This document shows positions 8,215-15,359 of a DNA stretch of 18,230 bases, in pieces; within the stretch, counting starts at the first letter, position 1; the number at the start of each line of letters is the position of its first letter. The stretch covers positions 1 to 18,230 of the forward strand of contig NW_020167582.1 in assembly GCF_001641265.1 (NCBI RefSeq), in the 5' to 3' direction. Under the pieces are notes generated by a model. That model worked only from the letters and a program-made list of their open reading frames with translations. It did not search any database and had not been told where the DNA came from. The DNA is from Pseudogymnoascus destructans (lineage: Eukaryota; Ascomycota; Leotiomycetes; Thelebolales; Thelebolaceae). Made by a program: the position numbers and the translations under genes.

Positions 8215-11200
8215 ATGCAACTATATGTGGTCGCTAAGATACAACAGCGACACCTCCGAGCAATGATTGACTCAGGAGCGACGGGCAACTTTATGACAAA
8301 GAAAGTAGCAGACACGCAAGGTTTCAAGACGCAATTGAAAACCGAACCATACCCGTTAATGGTCGTAGATGGAGAGCCCATCTCGACTAATGAAGGAATG
8401 GTGACCCACGAAACGGTCCCATTGGAAATGGTCATGCTACACGGGCACAAGGAAACGATTCAGTTTGACATCGTGCACATGGACAACCATGCGTGCATCC
8501 TTGGTATGCCATGGCTCAAGAAACACAACCCCCAGATCGACTGGTGGAACGAGAAAGTTGTGATGAGCCAGTGCGCGTGTGAACAACGGACGGACACGCG
8601 ACAACGGGAGAAACCCTCCCAGGGCCGGAAGGAGTTATGTGCAACCTCCGAGCTCGATGACCTAGCCCAGGCATCCTCACCGACGAGTATACCGGTGGAG
8701 TACAAGGAATACAAGCAATTATTCCAGGAAGGCCCTAAGAATGAGGCGCTTCCTAAGCACCAACCATGGGATCACGAGATACCTTTGGAGAAAGACAAGA
8801 GTCCACCGTTCGGACCAATATATCAGCTATCGGAAAAGGAGCTGAAGGTACTTAAGGAGTACATCGATGATAACCTAGCGAAAGGATTCATCAGACCATC
8901 CACATCACCAGCAGGAAGTCCGGTGCTTTTCGTACCAAAGAAAGATGGCTCCCTACGGTTATGTGTGGACTATCGAGCGTTGAACAACATCACAATCAAG
9001 GACAGGTATGCCCTGCCGTTAATCAACGAACTACACGATAGATTTCAAGGAGCAAAGATCTTCAGTAAGCTAGATCTGCGAGGAGCATACAACCTGATCC
9101 GAATCAAGGCTGGGGAAGAGTGGAAAAGAGCATTCCGCACCCGCTATGGCCTATTCGAGTATCAAGTCATGCCCTTTGGGCTAACAAACGCACCCGCATC
9201 TATGCAACGACTGATGAATGATGCTTTGCACGAATACTTAGACATCTTTACCATTGTCTACCTAGACGATGTCCTGGTGTATTCAGCAACCAAGGAGGAG
9301 CATGTCAAGCATGTCAAACTCGTCCTGAAGAAACTAAAGGAGTACAGCTTACTCCTCAAACCAGAGAAGTGCGAGTTCCATAAAAACCAAGTCGAATTCT
9401 TGGGTTACATTATTGGAACGCACGGCATCAAGATGGACCAAGCAAAAGTAACGGCAGTGTTGGAATGGCCAACACCGACCATGGTCAAGGAAGTGCAAGC
9501 CTTCCTAGGCTTCGCCAACTTCTACCGAAGATTCATCTCGGGATATTCCAAGGTAGCTCAACCACTCACGGAGCTTACCAGAAAGGATCTCGAATTCAAA
9601 TGGATGGACAAGGCAGAGGCTGCTTTCCAGGAACTTAAGACGAAGTTCACGGAAGCACCTATCCTTGCTACATTTGACCCTGCAAAGAAGATCATCCTCG
9701 AAACGGACTCTTCTGACTTCGCAATTGGAGCATGTCTGAATCAACCAGACGAGAACGGTAAGTTCAAACCAATCGCGTACTACTCTAGGAAACTGTCACC
9801 CGCGGAACTCAATTACGACATCCACGACAAGGAGCTACTGGCTATTGTCGTTGCCTTTGAGCAGTGGCGAGTATATCTTGAGGGACCCACCTACCCTGTG
9901 CAGGTATGGACGGATCACAAGAACCTCATATACTTCACCACGACCAAGGTTTTAAACCGCAGACAAGTCCGCTGGGCAGAAACCCTCGCAGCCTACAACT
10001 TCACGATAACCTATCGCAAGGGCTCCGAGAATGCAAGAGCAGACGCTCTCAGCAGACGGACCGACTACGCCGGCCCAAAGGAAGAAAGACCTAGAGCAAT
10101 TCTGAAGAAAACAGATGCAGGAATACAGTACAACGAGTTACTAGCGACGATCTCAGTCATCGAAGATACAGAACTCGAGGAAAGACTCAAGAAAGCTTAC
10201 GCAACAGACGAATGCGCCAAGCGAGTCTTGTCCAAAGTCGAAGGCGACTTCACCATCGACGAACAAGGATTGATTCGATACAAAGGGTTAGTGTATGTCC
10301 CAAGTCAAATGAGACGCCCGCTGGTGCAAGAACAACACTCGTTACCAGCACACGGTCATCAGGGAGTAACACGAACCTTCGAACGAATCACTCGACACTA
10401 CTACTTCCCAGGTATGAGGAAGCAGGTAGAGACAGTGGTAAGAGAGTGCGACATTTGCAGCAAGTCAAAATCCAATAGGCACCTGCCATACGGACAACTC
10501 AAGTCGACACCAGTACCAAAAGGAGCGTGGAAATCAATAGCTTTGGACTTCATCGTCAAGCTTCCACCCTCCAAGGACCCGTTAACAGGAATAGAATACG
10601 ACTCTATCCTCGTCATCACGGAAAGACTCACGAAATATGGGAAGTTTATACCATATCTAGAAGCTAGCGACGCCGAGGCGCTCGCATATACCTTCATTCG
10701 AGTCATATTAGCCGATCATGGGATGCCAGAAGAAATCATCTCAGATAGAGACAAGCTCTTTACTTCGAAATTCTGGAAATCATTGATGGCGCTACTGGGA
10801 ACAAATCATAAGCTGTCAACAGCTTTTCATCCCCAGACAGACGGCCAAACAGAAAGATTAAATCAGACCCTTGAACAGTACCTGCAAAGCTATGTCAATC
10901 ATCAACAGGATAACTGGGTTCAGATCTTACCCATCGCACAGTTTGCATATAACAGCGCGATGACAGAAGCAACGAAAGTCTCACCGTTCTTTGCCAATTA
11001 TGGCTACCAGCCAGAAGCATATAGGCAACCAAGACCGGATGAATCACGAGCTGAACAAGCCCTGATCGTGGTGGAACAACTGAGATCGTTCCACGAACAA
11101 CTTGCGACGGACATCCAATTCTTAAATGAACGATCCGCCGCATACGCAAACAAGAAGCGCAGTATGGAACCTGCCTTCAAGGAGGGGGATAAAGTATACC

Positions 11201-11667
11201 TACTCCGGAAACATATCAAAACGAAACGACCAAGCACAAAGTTGGACTTCAAGAAATTGGGACCATTCAAAATATTGAACAAAGTCAGCTCAGTTAATTA
11301 CAGACTGCAGCTACCCAGGAAGTCTAGACTACACCCGGTATTTCATGTCTCACTACTGGAACCAGCAAGAGGAAATACCCCAGTTGCGACCGACACCGAA
11401 CTCCAACCCGAGAATGAGATAATCGAATATGAGGTCGAAGCGATCCTAGACAGAAGGTTAGTAGGACGTCGAGAAGAGTTTTTGATAAAATGGGAAAATT
11501 ACGAACCTACGGATAATTCGTGGGAACCAACAAGGAACATCAGCAAAGAACTGCTGGAGGAATATCGACGCCGCCATCCGCCAGCCATTGATCCCAAGAT
11601 GCAGGGGAGTAGGCCAGTGGATCGGAGGAAGCGGAGGTCCCGGTCACAGACGAGGAGGCAGCGCTAA
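8215..11667 (+). CDS. pol: Pol polyprotein of the nested element: protease, RT, RNase H, integrase, chromodomain
   Basis: The first ATG is at 8215 (1150 aa), but the frame opens at 8104 and is probably entered by -1 frameshifting at 8134 as Gag-Pol. Counting from 8215: retropepsin with IDSGATGNF (Asp19); RT from about residue 210 with LCVDYRALN, MPFGLTNAPA and YLDD (349-352); RNase H with Asp498, Glu540, Asp567 and Asp610; integrase zinc region (QEQH, GHQG, CDIC); core DD35E triad Asp778, Asp844, Glu880; then KLGPFKIL (GPF/Y module). Residues about 1071-1121 are a chromodomain (EYEVEAILD, FLIKWENY, NSWEP), which in chromoviruses binds histone marks and guides integration. There are no internal stops. 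The last 128 bp overlap an antisense ORF. The product copies the RNA genome in cytoplasmic particles and inserts the cDNA in the nucleus. Confidence 0.97.
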   Translation: MQLYVVAKIQQRHLRAMIDSGATGNFMTKKVADTQGFKTQLKTEPYPLMVVDGEPISTNEGMVTHETVPLEMVMLHGHKETIQFDIVHMDNHACILGMPWLKKHNPQIDWWNEKVVMSQCACEQRTDTRQREKPSQGRKELCATSELDDLAQASSPTSIPVEYKEYKQLFQEGPKNEALPKHQPWDHEIPLEKDKSPPFGPIYQLSEKELKVLKEYIDDNLAKGFIRPSTSPAGSPVLFVPKKDGSLRLCVDYRALNNITIKDRYALPLINELHDRFQGAKIFSKLDLRGAYNLIRIKAGEEWKRAFRTRYGLFEYQVMPFGLTNAPASMQRLMNDALHEYLDIFTIVYLDDVLVYSATKEEHVKHVKLVLKKLKEYSLLLKPEKCEFHKNQVEFLGYIIGTHGIKMDQAKVTAVLEWPTPTMVKEVQAFLGFANFYRRFISGYSKVAQPLTELTRKDLEFKWMDKAEAAFQELKTKFTEAPILATFDPAKKIILETDSSDFAIGACLNQPDENGKFKPIAYYSRKLSPAELNYDIHDKELLAIVVAFEQWRVYLEGPTYPVQVWTDHKNLIYFTTTKVLNRRQVRWAETLAAYNFTITYRKGSENARADALSRRTDYAGPKEERPRAILKKTDAGIQYNELLATISVIEDTELEERLKKAYATDECAKRVLSKVEGDFTIDEQGLIRYKGLVYVPSQMRRPLVQEQHSLPAHGHQGVTRTFERITRHYYFPGMRKQVETVVRECDICSKSKSNRHLPYGQLKSTPVPKGAWKSIALDFIVKLPPSKDPLTGIEYDSILVITERLTKYGKFIPYLEASDAEALAYTFIRVILADHGMPEEIISDRDKLFTSKFWKSLMALLGTNHKLSTAFHPQTDGQTERLNQTLEQYLQSYVNHQQDNWVQILPIAQFAYNSAMTEATKVSPFFANYGYQPEAYRQPRPDESRAEQALIVVEQLRSFHEQLATDIQFLNERSAAYANKKRSMEPAFKEGDKVYLLRKHIKTKRPSTKLDFKKLGPFKILNKVSSVNYRLQLPRKSRLHPVFHVSLLEPARGNTPVATDTELQPENEIIEYEVEAILDRRLVGRREEFLIKWENYEPTDNSWEPTRNISKELLEEYRRRHPPAIDPKMQGSRPVDRRKRRSRSQTRRQR

Positions 11668-12106
11668 CTGCCTGTTCCTCGACCTCAACAGCATCACGCT
11701 TCTCAGCAGCCACACGTTCGGCCTCCTCTGCCGCATCAAGCTCGTCGAGGGTTTTCAAACCTCGCCGGAGCATATCTTTACCACGGGTTCGGATGAGGCG
11801 TTTCTGCTTCCGCAGACGAAGTAACTTCGAAAGAGTTTCTTCCTCTTCGCGATCCAGGCGATCCTCCTCCCGTTCGAGCTTCACCCAGTCGGGATGCTCA
11901 GGACCCATACAGTCACACTTTTCTTTCAAGTTGCGACGAACGCACTCGGCGCACCGCCGCGAATCATTTGGAGACGACACGCAAGTAATGTTTCGCCTCA
12001 CGCAGTTCGAGCAAGAATCCATTTCGGGTAGTTCGTATCCGTGGTTCTTTATTCGACGGACAAGATCGTTGCGTTCCTGGAGTTTGCGGGCAGTGTCAGT
12101 AGGCAT
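11540..12106 (-). CDS. Antisense accessory gene: Zn2Cys6-like cysteine cluster plus charged helix (188 aa)
   Basis: This minus-strand ORF lies between pol and the 3' LTR and overlaps the pol 3' end by 128 bp. The frame is open from an ATG at 12154, but a TATA box at 12167-12162 would place the transcript start after that, so I take the ATG at 12106-12104 (start MPTDTARKLQ). Cysteines 32, 35, 42, 52, 55 and 64 fit C-x2-C-x6-C-x9-C-x2-C-x8-C, within the range of the fungal Zn(II)2Cys6 binuclear cluster, and Arg residues lie between them as in DNA-binding members. Residues about 76-150 are strongly charged and probably helical or coiled coil, followed by a Ser/Ala-rich tail. I infer a nuclear DNA-binding or regulatory protein of the transposon. 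The cysteine spacing supports this, but no experiment or search does. Confidence 0.65.
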   Translation of the reverse strand: MPTDTARKLQERNDLVRRIKNHGYELPEMDSCSNCVRRNITCVSSPNDSRRCAECVRRNLKEKCDCMGPEHPDWVKLEREEDRLDREEEETLSKLLRLRKQKRLIRTRGKDMLRRGLKTLDELDAAEEAERVAAEKRDAVEVEEQAVSAASSSVTGTSASSDPLAYSPASWDQWLADGGVDIPPAVLC

Positions 12107-12161
12107 GTTGCATGTTGAAGGACTCGCTGAGGAGCAGCAGAGTCCCGGGGACATGGACGTA

Positions 12162-12167
12162 CTTATA
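12162..12167 (-). promoter_or_regulatory. TATA-like box for the antisense gene
   Basis: The minus strand reads TATAAG at 12167-12162, 56-61 nt before the ATG at 12106. A very short upstream ORF (ATG at 12113, stop TGA ending at 12096, five codons) overlaps that ATG in another frame. The box lies between pol and the 3' LTR, so it is not part of the LTR promoter. Confidence 0.4.
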
Positions 12168-12186
12168 GGATTCGAGACGAATGCCC

Positions 12187-12198
12187 AGGGGAAGGGAG
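12187..12198 (+). other. Polypurine tract of the nested element
   Basis: AGGGGAAGGGAG lies four bases before the 3' LTR (which starts at 12203). This is the expected primer site for plus-strand DNA synthesis. Confidence 0.85.
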
Positions 12199-12202
12199 CG
12201 AG

Positions 12203-12677
12203 TGTTACGACGGAACAAGAAGGCTGGCCAACTACAGGACAGGAAGGAGGGAGGTCGCATGAGTCCGGCCCTGGTACCTGGAGGGGCAGCGGGGAATAGT
12301 AGTTCCGAAAGTATCACGTGACGGACTCGCAGGATGATGAGAAGAGTCCTAAGAGTCCAGGACTCCGAGGACTCGAGTGAGTTCCCAGGAGTCCACTAGG
12401 CACGTGACAGACTCGCAGGATGATGAGAAGAGTCCTAAGAGTCCAGGACTCCGAGGACTCGAGTGAGTTCCCAAGAGTCCACTAGGCACGACGCCACTAT
12501 ATAAGTAGATAGTATTTCCTTAGATAGGAGCTTCGTGCTCAACTCAATACAGTATTTGTTATATACTAGTAACGTGTTACTTGAAGCCTTTGTGTCTGAT
12601 CCCCTGCCTCCTCTGATAAGTAAACCTTTACGCAAGAGAATCTCTGTGTCTTCTATCGTTTAGAAGTCAGCGTTACA
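12203..12677 (+). repeat. 3' LTR of the nested element (475 bp)
   Basis: It begins TGTTACGACGG and ends GTTACA. It matches the 5' LTR except at 12641 (T) and 12671 (C), about 99.6 percent identity. It contains the same tandem 86-bp modules (12315-12486), TATA box (12498-12504) and GTGCTCAA (12535-12542). Confidence 0.97.
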
Positions 12678-12682
12678 CCGAT
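12678..12682 (+). repeat. Target-site duplication, right copy (CCGAT)
   Basis: It is identical to 5674-5678 and lies immediately after the CA end of the right LTR. Past it the host protease reading frame resumes. Confidence 0.95.
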
Positions 12683-13122
12683 ATCTTTTGTGTCACACCT
12701 GAGGTGTTTATGACAAACTGGACAAATCCCGAGCATGGCTCGGAAGTGTTGTTAGCTGTCTTAATGCCAAGCATCTCCTGCTGGACGACTTCCAGGCCTA
12801 GTTGGCGACAGGTTGCCTCAGACATGATGTTGATCGAGGCTCCACCGTCTACCATACAGAGTGGCAGATCGTACTTTTGCCATCCACGGGCAACATCCTG
12901 TGGTGGTTCATCCTCCGAATGGTGTGCGGTTGACATCAATTGTCTTCGGGACGGGTGGACATATTGGCTATCAGGTGTGGCTGCATTTGCTGAAGGTCCT
13001 TGGGTTGAGGCGTTTCTCTGGTCGAGGTCCTTTTGACGGTTTGACTCGCGCTGTTCCCATGTAGCTTGAGGTAAGTTGCAATCTCGAAGGAAATGCCCGT
13101 ACTTCCCACAATTATAGCACAT
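12683..13122 (-). pseudogene. Host element zinc knuckle and protease, N-terminal half (right of the insertion)
   Basis: On the minus strand this segment opens with MCYNCGKYGHFLRDC, a CCHC nucleic-acid-binding knuckle, and then a polar linker. The aspartic protease site MVDGGASINIM follows, with the catalytic Asp near 12849-12847. The reading frame runs straight into the LTR of the nested element after GVTQKI and resumes in phase at 5673. Upstream of the ATG at 13122 the same frame continues with plausible Gag sequence back to about 13205 (for example GPPRQGFNATTYANK). The ATG is therefore probably just an internal Met, and a single-base shift near 13205 separates this part from the rest of gag. 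Confidence 0.8.
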
Positions 13123-14279
13123 TACTCTCTGAAGGGTATTTTGTGCCGTTTGGTCTTGCTTGTTTGCGTACGTGGTCGCATTAAAGCCTTGACGAGGAGG
13201 TCCTTGGGCCGCGGACGAGGTTGTGACATAATTCGCTGGTTCTCAGCCAGTACCGATTGCTGTGCCCGTAACTCGTTCATCCCTTTGATAAGTGTGTCAA
13301 GTTTGTCTTCGTCGGAATTCAAACCCGTAGCACCTGCGCCAATGGTTTGCCAAGTAATTTCCTTCTTGGTCCCTTTTGTTACTGACGGGGTTGCGTCCTT
13401 TAGATCCAAAGTGCTTGTGATAAAGTTGACTATAAATGGCAGGTCGACAGTAAGGTCCGGGTTGGATTTCTTCTCGGCATTGATCCCGCTTCGAACAGCG
13501 AATCTGAGGGGGTCATGGCTAAGGCCCTCAATGAGTTGATCCCCGAGATATTCCTGCTTTTCCCAGTCTGTCAGGTGTGCCGAAAGGGTTTGAGCTCGAC
13601 TAAGGTAGTCTTGAACCTTCTCTCCTTTGTCTTGTGACATTGTCATCGCTTTCTGTCTTGCGTCCTTTTCGACAATCTTTCTTGGGATTGGCGGGAAACG
13701 ACTTCGGAGATCTTGACAGAATTTGTCGAAAGATATTTCGGGTATCCTGTTTAATAAGTCTGAGCCAAATGTTGCCGCCGCTCCTTTGAGGGCACCTTGT
13801 AACATCATAACCCGCGCAAACATCTTGTCTGTGGCTGTGGTGTCTGGTCCCCATCGTTTGCCAAGGCTTTCTGCTGCAATTCGCGCAGCCATAATTGAGA
13901 CTTCGATGTTCTCCGTTGGCTCTCCTGAGAACGCCGGGACTTTCATTGCGTTTGCCATGTTTGATTCCTCGTCACTATCGTCGTCCGATTCTTCAGAGAG
14001 GGATTCGTACGGTGGCTCTAGTTGCTCTTCTGATGAGTGTACTGAGTCGAGTCCTCCTCCAACGTGGGAAAGATCTTCTGGCCTTGCGATTTCGATTTCT
14101 TCCGGTGATAAAGGGCTTTGCTGTGATGTTTGATCTTGCGAGGGGAATCTATGTGGTGGCGGGGTGTGTAGCGGTTCGTCAACAATGTCCTCTTCACGTG
14201 GTGCTGGTCCTGCCTCAGAGTCTGCTCCTGTCTCTTGGGGCGTGGACTGCGCGTCCTTCTGTTCTTCTGGAGAAGACAC
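13122..14279 (-). pseudogene. Host element Gag, capsid part, frameshifted before the zinc knuckle
   Basis: The open segment has 385 codons. The N-terminal third is acidic and rich in Ser, Pro and Glu (SEESDDDSDEESN). The rest looks like a retrotransposon capsid domain (VPAFSGEPTENIE, GDQLIEGLSHDPLRFAVR). The first codon at 14279 is GTG and no minus-strand ATG exists between 14280 and about 14770, so the original start is lost or lies at the internal ATG at 13958 (MANAMKVPAF). The last about 28 codons before the stop at 13122 are Arg/Lys-rich and do not look like Gag, because the true continuation with the knuckle is in the -1 frame from about 13205. An indel is the simplest explanation. A programmed shift is less likely, as no good slippery heptamer is seen. 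Confidence 0.75.
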
Positions 14280-14793
14280 TTTGGGTGGTTGGCGGTTGAC
14301 ACCGTCTTATCCTTCTGTTTTGGATAGCGGAAAGTGATGACGTAGTTGAGTGGTGGGGATCGACTGTTCCTTCCCGTTTGGTTTCAGCAATAGGGCGCTC
14401 CTTCTGCCTTCTGGGTTGGGGTCGCGGCCTCCAACTTGCAGTTGCTGTCCAGTGCGTTGTCTCTTCGTGCCTTCCTCTGCCCCTTGTTTACTCCGACTGG
14501 GAGTCTTGGGCCAAGGTCGTCAAGTTCGGATTGACTGATAGGTTTTCGACTTCGATGTCAGCCGGTGGCTCTTCTCTCCTCGTGAGAGTATAATGTAATC
14601 TCTTCTCTTGCTTCTGCAAGACACAGCGCTCCTGACCTTCGGAGGTCCTTCGTCTGTTGCTCTCGAGGCTGACGGTGCTTGATCTTCCGGAGATCTCTGG
14701 TGTAACGATGTTCACGGGTCGTTCAGAAGCCGTTATGGTAAGAATAGTTGCTCTTAGTAAAAGGTTGGATTCATCCCGGATTAGGCCCCCAAG
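14280..14793 (-). other. Leader region of the host element
   Basis: This stretch lies between the gag frame and a possible LTR edge at 14794. A 75-codon minus-strand frame (14715-14488, start MNIVTPEISG) is present but resembles nothing I recognise. I treat the region as an untranslated leader or decayed sequence. Confidence 0.35.
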
Positions 14794-14937
14794 TGTAGCC
14801 TACGGAGCAACATGGAATAATGTGTAACGGTGATAACGATGACGATCGTATTACTATTCTTGATGATGCTCTGAAGAAGAGACAATCGGCTATCCGATGT
14901 TCCATCTATACTACGCTATGTCACGTGTTGGTTCACA
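14794..14937 (-). repeat. Possible 5' LTR remnant of the host element
   Basis: On the minus strand this sequence starts TGTGAACC (14937) and ends GGCTACA (14794). The next bases are CTTGGGGGCC, which includes a TGG as in many primer-binding sites. The TG...CA ends and position are right for a short 5' LTR, but the sequence does not match the candidate 3' LTR at 728-921. One or both calls must therefore be wrong or truncated. Confidence 0.2.
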
Positions 14938-15359
14938 TCTCCCTCATGGAGCTGATCACCATCTGTTATCTTATCTAATCTAATCTAATCTTATCGCACC
15001 GATTAGATTTTTCGATCTTGGCATTTTCGATAGAACCGGCAACGTCATCCTCCAACGCCGCACAAAACTGGTCTTCCCCATCCAACTTCAGCATTCTATA
15101 CCTTCTTATTTGGTGATCTAGAGTTCCCATGACTCCGCGACTATATAACTCAGCAACTTTGCCACTGATCGTGCGGATTGGCTTCGGCCGCGCCGTGCCT
15201 GTGTAACCTCGAGGCTACACTCCCAGGTCCCGAAAGAGGTGACTGGGGCGGATTTGGCAGGGCCCTGAAGCATCATAACGCGTACAGATCGTGTCACCGC
15301 ACCCAGAACTTCGTGTCATATAAACACACAAACTCACAAATTCCCGCTCTCACTCGGCG
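14938..15359 (+). promoter_or_regulatory. Upstream region and likely promoter of the MFS transporter
   Basis: The region holds a short CTAAT pentamer repeat (about 14974-14990). Two TATA-like boxes occur, TATATAA at 15142-15148 and TATAAA at 15319-15324. The second lies 36 bp before the ATG at 15360, rather close, so the first may be the functional one. No reading frame of note lies between. Confidence 0.4.

Larger units (their letters stand above)
5679..12677 (+). mobile_element. Young complete Ty3/gypsy chromovirus (nested element), 6999 bp
   Basis: The element has two 475-bp LTRs (5679-6153 and 12203-12677) that differ at two positions, a primer-binding site, intact gag and pol, a polypurine tract and 5-bp target duplications. 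Domain order is gag, protease, RT, RNase H, integrase, chromodomain, which places it among the chromoviruses. All visible catalytic residues are present and there are no frame breaks other than the programmed gag/pol shift. The near-identical LTRs and intact frames imply very recent insertion and probable competence for movement. It also carries an antisense ORF (11540-12106). Insertion disrupts the protease of the older element on the opposite strand. Confidence 0.97.
728..14793 (-). mobile_element. Old, broken Ty3/gypsy retrotransposon (host element), split by a nested element
   Basis: Read on the minus strand the order is gag, zinc knuckle, protease, RT, RNase H, integrase, which is the Ty3/gypsy order. 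The protease half at 12683-13122 and the half ending at 5673 continue in the same frame once the 5679-12677 insertion and one CCGAT copy are removed, so the two sides belong to one element. The frame is broken in at least six other places (near 13205, 5340, 2490, 2000, 1640 and within 1385-1600). Visible lesions are small frame shifts, not in-frame stops, and the 933-codon RT segment is uninterrupted. The outer ends are uncertain because the two candidate LTRs do not match each other. Without the insertion the element would be about 7 kb. Confidence 0.75.

Noticed and set aside
13122..13210. Programmed frameshift joining gag and the zinc knuckle in the old element
   Set aside because: The knuckle frame is the -1 frame, but no X XXY YYZ heptamer is seen and the protein-like sequence already switches frame near 13205, far before the gag stop. 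An indel is simpler.
14760..14795. A tRNA 3' end or tRNA-type primer-binding site next to 14794
   Set aside because: A CCCCCA is present, but the T-loop spacing is off by one base and no matching arm is found. The evidence is too weak to name a primer tRNA.
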